Notes under the pieces: model-generated
Told to the model about the DNA's origin: nothing
Seen by the model: only the letters and a program-made list of their open reading frames with translations
Databases searched by the model: none
Source of the DNA: G965205525 sp965205525
GTDB lineage: Bacteria > Pseudomonadota > Gammaproteobacteria > JABABF01
NCBI GenBank assembly: GCA_965205525.1
Contig: OZ242171.1
Coordinates: 310,001-374,000, forward strand
Reading direction: 5' to 3'
Length of the DNA: 64,000 nt
Part shown: in pieces, positions 1 through 7,409 of the stretch
Layout: the number at the start of each line of letters is the position of its first letter
How positions within the stretch are numbered: position 1 is the first letter of the stretch
Made by a program: the position numbers and the translations under genes

Positions 1-490
1 GCGCACTCTCCCGCACCTTTCGGGCCAGCGTCTCCAGATTGCCGAAGGCATCCAGCAGTTCCTGCTGGATCTCTTGGCGGAGGAGGCCGTAATTGGCATG
101 CTGACCGTGAATCGCCGTCAGCAGTGCGCCGAGCTCCTGCAGATCCTGTACCGGACAGGGCTGTCCGTTGATCCAGCCCCGACTGCGACCCTCGGCGGTG
201 ATGGTGCGGCGCAGCAGGCATTCATCCCCCCTTTCCAAGTCCCGCTCTGCCAGCCATGCGGCGGCAGCGGGGGCATCTTTCAGGCTGAATACGGCGCTGA
301 TTTCGGCTTTTTTTGCCTCCGGTCGCACTGAGCGAGCCCGCACTCGCGCCCCGAGAGCCAAGCCCAGCGCATCCACGATGATGGATTTGCCGGCACCGGT
401 CTCCCCGGTGACCGCCGTCATCCCCGAGAGCAGGTCCTGCTCTACATGGTGGATGATGGCGAAATCAAGAATGGATATCTGGGTTAGCAC
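1..490 (-). CDS. recN: DNA repair protein RecN, N-terminal part (runs off the window edge)
   Basis: RecN is an SMC-like ATPase that acts on double-strand breaks with RecA. The 163 visible residues start with MLTQISILDFAIIHH, which matches the family's usual opening, and carry a Walker A motif, GETGAGKS, at residues 29-36. The start is GTG at 490; another GTG lies five codons upstream at 505, but family length favours 490. No clear Shine-Dalgarno is visible. The gene diverges from grpE, the usual recN/grpE neighbourhood in gammaproteobacteria. The C-terminal coiled coil and Walker B lie outside the window. Confidence 0.95.
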   Translation of the reverse strand, partial: MLTQISILDFAIIHHVEQDLLSGMTAVTGETGAGKSIIVDALGLALGARVRARSVRPEAKKAEISAVFSLKDAPAAAAWLAERDLERGDECLLRRTITAEGRSRGWINGQPCPVQDLQELGALLTAIHGQHANYGLLRQEIQQELLDAFGNLETLARKVRESA

Positions 491-522
491 GGCTGGTGCG
501 AGCACTGTGGGCGGCACAAAAA

Positions 523-528
523 ATTATA
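523..528 (-). promoter_or_regulatory. Probable -10 box for recN
   Basis: On the minus strand the bases read TATAAT inside GACTATAATTTT, 33 bases before the recN GTG. The same 12-base context occurs upstream of ccmC (20169-20174). No convincing -35 is visible, so this is inferred from the -10 alone. Confidence 0.45.
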
Positions 529-532
529 GTCG

Positions 533-970
533 CCCTCACCCCAACCCCTCTCCCAGAAGGAGAGGGGCTTGCCTTTATCTCAGTTTTTCTGCCAGAGGGA
601 GAGGGGCTTGCCTTCAGTCCAGCCTTTCTGCCAGGGGGGGAGGGGTTTTCTCTCAGTCCAGTTTTTCTGCCAGGGGGAGAGGGGTTTTCCCTCAGTCCAG
701 TCTTTCTGCCAGAGTGAGAGGGGTTTTCCTTCAGCCCAGTTTTTCTGCCAGGGGGAGAGGGGTTTTCCCTCAATCCAGTTTTTCTGCCAGAGGGAGAGGG
801 GCTTTTCCTCAGTCCAGTTTTTCTGCCAGGGGGAGAGGGGCTTTCCTTCAGTCCAGCCTTTCTGCCAGGGGGAGAGGGGCTTTCCCTCAGTCCAGTTTTT
901 CTGCCAGGGGGAGAGGGGTTTTCTCTCAGTCCAGTTTTTCTGCCAGGGGGAGAGGGGGCAAGGGGGGCTC
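533..970. repeat. 39-bp tandem array led by a 9-bp perfect hairpin
   Basis: The leading hairpin has arms CCCCTCTCC (545-553) and GGAGAGGGG (559-567) with a 5-base loop. From 581 a 39-base unit, CAGTTTTTCTGCCAGGGGGA followed by GAGGGGTTTTCCCTCAGTC, is repeated nine times without gaps (581-931), plus a diverged tenth copy that degrades into a G/C run near 970. Copies differ at a few positions, mostly transitions. Because 39 is divisible by three, several reading frames stay open, giving spurious ORFs. There are no unique spacers, so it is not a CRISPR. It separates divergent recN and grpE. Confidence 0.9.
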
Positions 971-972
971 CC

Positions 973-1000
973 CTTGAAATAGTGCTCCACAGCTCCATAT
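973..1000 (+). promoter_or_regulatory. Sigma-32-type heat-shock promoter of grpE-dnaK-dnaJ
   Basis: A -35 element CTTGAAA (973-979) is followed after 13 bases by CTCCATAT (993-1000), close to the RpoH consensus CTTGAAA-N(13-17)-CCCCATnT. Transcription would start near 1006, about 35 bases before the grpE ATG. The downstream genes are classic heat-shock genes, which supports the call. Confidence 0.8.
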
Positions 1001-1040
1001 CCTGCCCTACCCCAATTGGATGTGGTACGTGGTTAGGCGC

Positions 1041-1937
1041 ATGGTCAAGAGCAAGAAAGTATCAGAGAAGGCGGGCAAATCCAGCAGGGCAGAGAATAAA
1101 TCTTCGCCGGCAGGGGTATCCGCAGCCGGCGATTCCCTAGCCTCGCAAGATCACGGTGCCGGTAGTGCCCATCGCGCTGAGGTGTCCGCAGCCGGCGATT
1201 CCCTGGCCTCGCAAGAGGGAGCTGCTATCCCTTCAGCACGGGGCTCCTCCCCGGCGGGGGGTGCCTCCCAGGATTCTTCCGTCCCTCAAGGGGCTGCCGC
1301 CATCGGTGGCGAAGTATCTCCCGCGGCAGATGTCTCCGGCACTTCCCCGAGCCCCCGGGAGACTGCTGCCGGCAAGGAGGCTGCCCCCGGGCAGCCGGAG
1401 GAATGGAGCCCAGAGGAGGCGCGACAACAGGTGGAGTTGCTGCGCGTTGAGGTGGAGCAGAAGTTGTCGGATGCCCGCGAGGCCATGCTGAGACAGGTCG
1501 CCCAGGCCCGCAACGATTTGACGGCGATGCGCCAGCGCACTGAGAAAGAGCAGGAGAAGCTGCGCTTGCACGCGGTGCAGGATCTTGCCAGTGCACTGCT
1601 GCCAGTGCTGGATGACTTGGAGCTGGCCATCGCAGAGGCACAGCGCGGCGGTGAGAATACCAAGCCCCTCGCCGAGGGAATGGATCTGATTCACCGCAAG
1701 GTGCTGGAGGTCTTCAGCGGCTTCAACATTCGCCGTGAGCACCCCGAGGGCAGCACTTTTGACCCGAACCTGCACGAGGCGGTTTCAGTTACAGAAAGTG
1801 AAGGGGCAGAGCCGAACACGGTGTTAGAGGTTCTTCAATCCGGCTACCAGCTGCATGATCGGCTGCTGCGTCCGGCACGGGTAGTGGTGGCCAAAGGGGC
1901 TGATATTTCGGGTGAAGAAAATGAGCGGTCCATGTAA
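1041..1937 (+). CDS. grpE: Nucleotide exchange factor GrpE with a long low-complexity N-terminus
   Basis: GrpE releases ADP from DnaK. The conserved part begins near EEWSPEEARQQ, with the coiled-coil stalk (for example ARNDLTAMRQRTEKEQEKLR) followed by the beta-domain, ending in the family motif GYQLHDRLLRPARVVVA. At 298 residues it is about 100 longer than E. coli GrpE. The excess is an Ala/Ser/Gly/Pro-rich N-terminal extension containing a duplicated segment (see 1119-1216). I chose ATG 1041; a TTG at 1020 would add seven residues. It is first gene of the heat-shock operon, 48 bases before dnaK. Confidence 0.95.
   Translation: MVKSKKVSEKAGKSSRAENKSSPAGVSAAGDSLASQDHGAGSAHRAEVSAAGDSLASQEGAAIPSARGSSPAGGASQDSSVPQGAAAIGGEVSPAADVSGTSPSPRETAAGKEAAPGQPEEWSPEEARQQVELLRVEVEQKLSDAREAMLRQVAQARNDLTAMRQRTEKEQEKLRLHAVQDLASALLPVLDDLELAIAEAQRGGENTKPLAEGMDLIHRKVLEVFSGFNIRREHPEGSTFDPNLHEAVSVTESEGAEPNTVLEVLQSGYQLHDRLLRPARVVVAKGADISGEENERSM
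1119..1216 (+). repeat. Two 32-bp copies at 66-bp spacing inside grpE
   Basis: The block TCCGCAGCCGGCGATTCCCT plus 12 further bases occurs at 1119-1150 and again at 1185-1216 with one base difference. It encodes SAAGDSLASQ twice in the disordered N-terminal extension of GrpE. The 66-base period keeps the frame. Confidence 0.85.
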
Positions 1938-1985
1938 ATGCCCGCTCGCAGTTATGAAAAGTGAAAAATCTGTGGAGATGAACCA

Positions 1986-3929
1986 ATGAGCAAGATTATC
2001 GGTATTGACTTGGGCACAACCAATTCCTGTGTAGCTGTCATGGAAGGGGACGCCCCCAAAGTGATTGAGAATTCAGAGGGCTCGCGCACGACCCCCTCCA
2101 CCATCGCCTACACGGCGGACGGCATCCTGGTGGGCCAGGCGGCGAAGCGGCAGGCGGTTACCAACCCCGAGAACACGCTGTTTGCCATCAAGCGTCTTAT
2201 CGGGCGCAAGTTTGACGACGAGGTGGTGGAAAAGGATATCTCCATGGTGCCCTACAAGATTATCAAGGCAGAAAACGGCGATGTCTGGGTGGAGGCGGGG
2301 GGCGAAAAGGTGCCGCCGCCTCAAGCCTCGGCACAGATTTTGTCAAAGATGAAGAAAACCGCCGAAGACTATCTCGGCCAGGAGGTCACGCGGGCGGTGG
2401 TGACCGTGCCGGCCTATTTCAACGATGCCCAGCGCAAGGCGACCAAGGATGCCGGACGCATTGCCGGCCTGAATGTAGAACGCATTGTCAACGAGCCGAC
2501 GGCGGCGGCCCTTGCGTACGGTCTGGACCGCAAAGGCGGCGACCGCAAGATCGCGGTCTACGACTTGGGCGGCGGCACTTTTGATATCTCCATTATTGAA
2601 ATGGCGACGGTGGACGGTGAGCAGCAGTTTGAAGTGCTTTCCACCAATGGTGATACATTTCTCGGCGGCGAGGATTTTGACAAGCGCCTGATAGATTACT
2701 TGGCGGATGAATTCAAAAAGGATAGCGGTATTGATCTCAAGGGGGATGCTTTGGCTATCCAGCGTCTCAAAGAGGCCGCCGAGAAAGCCAAGATAGAGAT
2801 GTCCAGCAGCGGCCAGACCGAGATCAATTTGCCTTACATCACCGCTGATGCCAGCGGTCCGAAACACCTGGTCATCAAGCTGACCCGCGCCAAGCTGGAA
2901 GCCCTGGTGGAGGATCTGGTGGACCGCACCATAGAACCTTTGAAGGTTGCCTTCAAGGATGCCGGTCTAAGCGCTTCGGACATCAGCGATGTCATCCTGG
3001 TGGGAGGGCAGACCCGGATGCCACTGGTGCAGCAGAAGGTCAAGGCCTTCTTCGGCCGGGAGCCGCGCCGGGATGTAAACCCTGACGAGGCGGTGGCGAT
3101 GGGGGCGGCGGTGCAGGCCGCGGTGCTGTCCGGTGATGTGAAGGATGTGCTGCTGCTGGATGTGACACCCCTCACCTTGGGCTTGGAAACTCTGGGCGGT
3201 GTGATGACCCCTCTGATTGACAAGAACACCACCATCCCGACCCGCAAGTCCCAGGTCTTCTCCACTGCGGAGGACCACCAGCCTGCGGTCACCATCCATA
3301 TCTGCCAGGGCGAGCGCAAGAAGGCGGCGGACAATAAGTCGCTGGGCAAGTTTGATCTCACCGACTTGCCGCCTGCACCCCGCGGCATACCGCAGATTGA
3401 GGTTACCTTTGATATTGATGCCAACGGCATTCTTCAAGTGGCGGCCAAGGACAAGAATACCGGCAAGGAGCAGTCCATTCGCATCACCGGCTCCAGCGGT
3501 CTGGAGGAGGATGAGATTGAGCGCATGGTTAAGGATGCCGAAAGCCACGCGGAGGATGACCGCCGTTTTGAGGAAATGGTGACCATACGCAACAACGCGG
3601 AAATTCTGGTGCATACCACTCGCAAGAGCCTGTCCGATGTAGGCGACAAAATTGAAGAGGAGGAGCGCAAGAAAATTGAGGAGGCCTTGACGAAAACGGA
3701 AGAGGCCTGCAAGGAAGAGGACAAGGATGCAATTGAAAGCTCGGTCCGGGAACTGGCGGAGGTCTCTGCGCCGCTGATCCGAGCCCAGGCTGAAAAAGTG
3801 CAGCAGGAAGGTGCCGATGCCGATGCCGATGCCGATGCTTCGGGGGCAAAACAGGAAGATGCAGTGGATGTGGACTACGAGGAAGTGGGGGATAACAGCG
3901 ACAAGGAAGATACAGAGAAGCGCGACTGA
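1986..3929 (+). CDS. dnaK: Chaperone DnaK (Hsp70)
   Basis: This is the ATP-driven Hsp70 chaperone that works with DnaJ and GrpE. It has 647 residues (E. coli 638). It opens MSKIIGIDLGTTNSCVAVMEG (phosphate-1 motif GIDLGTTNS), has the VYDLGGGTFDISI phosphate-2 segment and the VNPDEAVAMGAA motif, and ends in an acidic tail with an Ala-Asp repeat before VDVDYEEV. The start ATG follows GTGGAGATG. It is the middle gene of grpE-dnaK-dnaJ. Confidence 0.98.
   Translation: MSKIIGIDLGTTNSCVAVMEGDAPKVIENSEGSRTTPSTIAYTADGILVGQAAKRQAVTNPENTLFAIKRLIGRKFDDEVVEKDISMVPYKIIKAENGDVWVEAGGEKVPPPQASAQILSKMKKTAEDYLGQEVTRAVVTVPAYFNDAQRKATKDAGRIAGLNVERIVNEPTAAALAYGLDRKGGDRKIAVYDLGGGTFDISIIEMATVDGEQQFEVLSTNGDTFLGGEDFDKRLIDYLADEFKKDSGIDLKGDALAIQRLKEAAEKAKIEMSSSGQTEINLPYITADASGPKHLVIKLTRAKLEALVEDLVDRTIEPLKVAFKDAGLSASDISDVILVGGQTRMPLVQQKVKAFFGREPRRDVNPDEAVAMGAAVQAAVLSGDVKDVLLLDVTPLTLGLETLGGVMTPLIDKNTTIPTRKSQVFSTAEDHQPAVTIHICQGERKKAADNKSLGKFDLTDLPPAPRGIPQIEVTFDIDANGILQVAAKDKNTGKEQSIRITGSSGLEEDEIERMVKDAESHAEDDRRFEEMVTIRNNAEILVHTTRKSLSDVGDKIEEEERKKIEEALTKTEEACKEEDKDAIESSVRELAEVSAPLIRAQAEKVQQEGADADADADASGAKQEDAVDVDYEEVGDNSDKEDTEKRD
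3813..3836 (+). repeat. In-frame hexanucleotide repeat in the dnaK tail
   Basis: GCCGAT is repeated four times and encodes alternating Ala-Asp just before the conserved acidic end of DnaK. Slippage would change tail length without a frameshift. Confidence 0.8.
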
Positions 3930-3981
3930 GGGGCGCATCGCGGCTTATGGGACGCATTCGCGCTCTGCGGGTCCTGCGCTA

Positions 3982-5085
3982 ATGGCGGAGCGGGATTATT
4001 ACGATGTGCTCGGCGTTTCTCGCAGTGCGTCAGAGGCGGAGATCAAGAAGGCCTACCGCCGTCTTGCGATGCGTCACCACCCGGACCGCAACCCGGGAGA
4101 CGATCAGGCGGAAGGGCGGCTGCGGGAAGTAAATAGCGCCTACGAAGTCCTTTCGGACCCCAGGAAGCGTCAGACCTACGACCAATTCGGACATGACGGG
4201 CCCAACATGGGCGGCATAGACCCGGATAGCATCAACGAGCAATTCGGCGACATTTTTGGCAGCATTTTTGGCGACGTTTTCGGTCAGCGGGGGAGCCGGG
4301 GCCGGAGCCGGCAGGGCCGCACCTTGCGCTGTACCCTGGAGATTGACCTGCCCAAAGCGGTGAGCGGCACGACCGAGCGCGTGACCATTCCCATCCTTGC
4401 ACAATGCTCTGCCTGCAATGCTACCGGCTCTGCCGGCAGCAGTGCCCCGGTGCAGTGCAGCACCTGCGGCGGCAGCGGCATGGTGCGCAGCGGCCAGGGC
4501 TTCTTCACCCTGCAGCAGACCTGCCCCGCCTGTCGCGGCGATGGCAGGATGATTGCCGACCCCTGCCCCAAATGCCGGGGTCAGGGGCGGGTGACGGAGA
4601 GGCGCGAGGTGGAGGTGCCTATACCCGCCGGCATAGACAGCGGTGATATCCTGAACTTGGCAGGGGAGGGGGAAGCCGGTCCCCGAGGGGTACCGTCCGG
4701 GGACCTTCATGTGGAGATCATGATTCGCCCGCACCCGGTCTTTCGGCGCGACGGCCTGCACCTGTACTGCAGCCTGCCAGTGTGCATCACAGATGCCGCT
4801 CTCGGCGGTGAAGTGGAGGTGCCGACCATGAGCGGTCAGGTCAAGATCACGGTTCCTGCCGGCACTCAGAGCGGTCGCAGCCTGCGTGTGCGCGGCAAGG
4901 GTATTTTGGTTAATGGCCGCCAGGGCGACCTGTTCTGCGAGGTGGCGGTGGAGACGCCGGTCGATTTGGACAAGCGCCAGAAGCAGTTGCTGCAGGAGCT
5001 CGCCCAGTCCATGAAGGGGGGGCGCAATTCCCCGAGACGGGCCTCCTGGCTGAAGTCGGTGAAAGAATTCTTTAGAGGAGCATAA
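3982..5085 (+). CDS. dnaJ: Co-chaperone DnaJ (Hsp40)
   Basis: DnaJ delivers clients to DnaK and stimulates its ATPase. The 367 residues hold a J domain with HPD at 33-35, a Gly/Phe-rich linker at about 70-105, four zinc motifs (Cys 142/145, 159/162, 181/184, 195/198) and C-terminal substrate-binding domains. The first zinc motif reads CSACNATG, with Ala where the family usually has Gly. ATG 3982 starts MAERDYYDVLG, the conserved DnaJ N-terminus. In-frame codons upstream back to 3811 only overlap the dnaK tail. The dnaK stop is 52 bases upstream. Confidence 0.97.
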   Translation: MAERDYYDVLGVSRSASEAEIKKAYRRLAMRHHPDRNPGDDQAEGRLREVNSAYEVLSDPRKRQTYDQFGHDGPNMGGIDPDSINEQFGDIFGSIFGDVFGQRGSRGRSRQGRTLRCTLEIDLPKAVSGTTERVTIPILAQCSACNATGSAGSSAPVQCSTCGGSGMVRSGQGFFTLQQTCPACRGDGRMIADPCPKCRGQGRVTERREVEVPIPAGIDSGDILNLAGEGEAGPRGVPSGDLHVEIMIRPHPVFRRDGLHLYCSLPVCITDAALGGEVEVPTMSGQVKITVPAGTQSGRSLRVRGKGILVNGRQGDLFCEVAVETPVDLDKRQKQLLQELAQSMKGGRNSPRRASWLKSVKEFFRGA

Positions 5086-5287
5086 GGGAGCAGGTCTTTA
5101 GCCCTCCTTTTCTATTCGCCCTTTGCGGCTAAAATTAAAAATCCTTCGCTCTCAGAGTCGCCTGGCAGATGCCAACCACCCTTCCTCCCCCGCAGGCCGC
5201 AAAGGCGCGGTCAATCATTTTGGCGGTCGGCAGGATGCGCACACTGAGAATGCTCGGGGCACTCCGCTGTCTGCCCGCCGCCGCCCC

Positions 5288-6094
5288 ATGACTGATGTTG
5301 CAGTCGCCGGTGCCGCCGGACGCATGGGGCGCATCCTCGTGGCCGCTCTTGGTGCAGAACCGACTCTTCGCTTGAGCGCTGCCTTTGAGCACTCGGATTC
5401 CCCCTTTCTCGGCAGCGACAGCGGCTCCGTGGCCGGTTCCGTTCCCAATGATATTCTCTTGCGTGCTGACTTGGCGGCAGCGAACTGGGATGTTCTGATT
5501 GACTTCAGCACTCCCGCTGCGGTGCTTGAGCACCTGCATTTCTGCCGTGATAACGGGCGCCGCATGGTCATCGGCACTACCGGGCTGAACGCATCCCAGA
5601 AGCAATCCTTGGAGGGTGCTGCGAAGGATATTGCTATCGTCTTTTCGCCCAATATGAGTGTCGGCGTCAATCTCTGCTTCCACCTGATTGAACAGGCCGC
5701 CCGCGCCCTTGGCAAGGAAGCGGACATTGAGATCTTGGAGATGCACCATCGGGACAAGACGGATGCACCCTCTGGCACTGCTCTTCGCATGGGAGAGGCC
5801 GCTGCCGCCGCCCGGGGGCAGGATTTTGACAAGGCGGCGGTGTACCAGCGGCAGGGGCAGACCGGCGCCCGTCCCGACGGGGCCATCGGTTTTGCTGCTC
5901 TGCGCGGCGGCAGCGCGGTAGGGGAGCACACTGTGCTCTTTGCCCTCGGCGGCGAGCGGGTGGAGATCACCCACCGGGCTGAAAGCCGGATGGCCTTTGC
6001 CCTGGGTGCTGTGCGTGCCGCCCGCTGGGTATGCGGGATGCCGCCGGGCCTCTACGATATGCAGGATGTCCTGAAACCGAAAAAGAAAGACTGA
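5288..6094 (+). CDS. dapB: 4-hydroxy-tetrahydrodipicolinate reductase DapB
   Basis: DapB performs the NAD(P)H-dependent reduction step in lysine and diaminopimelate synthesis. The 268 residues carry the dinucleotide-binding VAGAAGRMGR, the DFSTP segment, the FSPNMSVGVNL motif, and the catalytic stretch MHHRDKTDAPSGTA. ATG 5288 begins MTDVAVAGAAGRMGR; the open frame upstream to 5123 has no conserved sequence. The 202-base gap from dnaJ has no gene I recognise; it contains an imperfect inverted repeat (CGCCCTTTGCGGC near 5117 and GCCGCAAAGGCG near 5199). dapB-carA-carB is a common gammaproteobacterial order. Confidence 0.97.
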   Translation: MTDVAVAGAAGRMGRILVAALGAEPTLRLSAAFEHSDSPFLGSDSGSVAGSVPNDILLRADLAAANWDVLIDFSTPAAVLEHLHFCRDNGRRMVIGTTGLNASQKQSLEGAAKDIAIVFSPNMSVGVNLCFHLIEQAARALGKEADIEILEMHHRDKTDAPSGTALRMGEAAAAARGQDFDKAAVYQRQGQTGARPDGAIGFAALRGGSAVGEHTVLFALGGERVEITHRAESRMAFALGAVRAARWVCGMPPGLYDMQDVLKPKKKD

Positions 6095-6169
6095 GATTAT
6101 CGGCCTCGGTCCGAGTCTCGCAGACCTGCAGCAGGCGCTGCACCGGGGGGAATAGGAAGATTTGCCTCA

Positions 6170-6178
6170 TGTTACAAT
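6170..6178 (+). promoter_or_regulatory. Probable extended -10 promoter for the carA leader
   Basis: TGtTACAAT is an extended -10 element; no -35 match lies at the right distance. Transcription would begin near 6185, just before the leader ORF. Inference from sequence only. Confidence 0.4.
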
Positions 6179-6189
6179 GCTCCTCTAGT

Positions 6190-6258
6190 ATGTATATATG
6201 CTGGGTATTGGAAAAACGGGGCAGTGCCATTGTGCTGTCCCGTTTTCTTATATCGTGA
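6190..6258 (+). CDS. carAB leader peptide (22 residues)
   Basis: A short ORF starts at ATG 6190 (MYICWVLEKRGS...) and ends at TGA 6256-6258, where its stop overlaps the carA GTG as GTGA. It reads exactly through the attenuator hairpin. This is the arrangement of the E. coli pyrBI leader, in which a ribosome close behind RNA polymerase blocks the terminator when UTP is scarce. The position supports this; expression is unproven. Confidence 0.5.
   Translation: MYICWVLEKRGSAIVLSRFLIS
6213..6246 (+). terminator. Intrinsic terminator/attenuator in front of carA
   Basis: Arms AAAACGGGGCAG (6213-6224) and CTGTCCCGTTTT (6235-6246) form a 12-bp stem with one G-U pair and a 10-base loop, followed by CTTAT. 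The stem ends eight bases before the carA GTG. A terminator directly ahead of a gene, inside a leader ORF, points to attenuation rather than the end of dapB transcription, although it could do both. Confidence 0.65.
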
Positions 6259-7409
6259 AGGAGCCCGCAGTCTTAGCCTTAGCGGATGGCACAATCTTTC
6301 AAGGACAATCCATCGGCGCCTGTGGCAGGGCAGCGGGGGAGGTGGTTTTCAATACCGCCATGACCGGCTATCAGGAGATCCTTACCGACCCTTCCTACGC
6401 ACGCCAGATCATCACCTTCACCTATCCCCACATCGGCAATACCGGGATCAATGAGGAGGACTGGGAATCCGACGACATCCAAGTCGCCGGCTTGGTGCTG
6501 CGGGATATACCGATTCGGGTCAGCAGCTATCGCAGCCAGGGGCGGCTTGAAGATCTCCTGCGGGAGAGGGGCATCGTCGGCATCGCCGGCGTGGATACCC
6601 GGAGTTTGACCCGCCGCTTGCAGAGGCAGGGTGTCATAGGCGGCTGCCTGGCGGCAGGTCCGGACTGCAGTTCGGAAGAGGCCCTTGAGGCCGCCCGGGG
6701 CTTTCCTGGACTCAGCGGCATGGACTTGGTTCAGGAGGTAACCGCTCCCGCACCCTACCCGTGGGAAGAGGGCGGCTGGCAGCCCGGCCTTGGTTTTCGC
6801 GCATCCGGGCAGACCCGCTTTCATGTAGTCGCCTACGACTTTGGCGTCAAACGCGATATTCTGCGCCTGCTCGCGGACCGACACTGCCGCCTGACGGTGG
6901 TACCTGCGACCACTGGAGTCCAGGAGGTGCTGAACCTGAAGCCGGACGGGGTGTTTCTCTCCAACGGTCCCGGCGACCCGGAGCCCTGCACCTACGCTAT
7001 TAGTGCGATTCGCGAGCTGCTGGAGACGGGTCTGCCCATTTTTGGCATCTGTCTCGGCCATCAGCTGCTGGCCCTGGCCTGTGGCGCCCGTACCGTCAAG
7101 ATGAAATTCGGCCACCACGGCGCCAACCACCCGGTGCAGGACTTGAAAAGAGGCAACGTGCTGATCACCAGCCAGAACCACGGCTTTGCCGTGGAGGAAG
7201 ACAGCCTGCCGGCAAATTTGCAGGCCACCCATCGCTCCCTTTTTGACGGCTCGCTGCAGGGTCTGCGCCATCGGGAGCAGCCGGCCTTCGGTTTCCAGGG
7301 GCATCCGGAGGCGAGTCCCGGCCCCCACGACGCGGTGCCGCTGTTTGACGATTTCATTGCGCTCATGGATGCGTATCAGCGGGAAGGGGGCGATGCCAAA
7401 GCGCACTGA
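6255..7409 (+). CDS. carA: Carbamoyl-phosphate synthase small subunit CarA
   Basis: CarA is the class I glutamine amidotransferase subunit that supplies ammonia to CarB for pyrimidine and arginine synthesis. The 384 residues contain SNGPGDPEPC, the nucleophile motif GICLGHQ, and the catalytic His/Glu in GHPEASPG. GTG 6255 gives VKEPAVLALADGTIFQG, matching the family start, and overlaps the leader-peptide stop as GTGA. No strong Shine-Dalgarno precedes it, so coupling to the leader is plausible. carB overlaps its end by 17 bases. Confidence 0.96.
   Translation: MKEPAVLALADGTIFQGQSIGACGRAAGEVVFNTAMTGYQEILTDPSYARQIITFTYPHIGNTGINEEDWESDDIQVAGLVLRDIPIRVSSYRSQGRLEDLLRERGIVGIAGVDTRSLTRRLQRQGVIGGCLAAGPDCSSEEALEAARGFPGLSGMDLVQEVTAPAPYPWEEGGWQPGLGFRASGQTRFHVVAYDFGVKRDILRLLADRHCRLTVVPATTGVQEVLNLKPDGVFLSNGPGDPEPCTYAISAIRELLETGLPIFGICLGHQLLALACGARTVKMKFGHHGANHPVQDLKRGNVLITSQNHGFAVEEDSLPANLQATHRSLFDGSLQGLRHREQPAFGFQGHPEASPGPHDAVPLFDDFIALMDAYQREGGDAKAH

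Noticed and set aside
581..970. CRISPR array
   Set aside because: Units are contiguous and entirely repetitive, with no unique spacers and no cas genes nearby.
465..998. Several long open frames on both strands across the 39-bp array
   Set aside because: The unit length is a multiple of three and lacks stops, so all such frames are effects of the repeat; no start or ribosome-binding signal and no conserved product.
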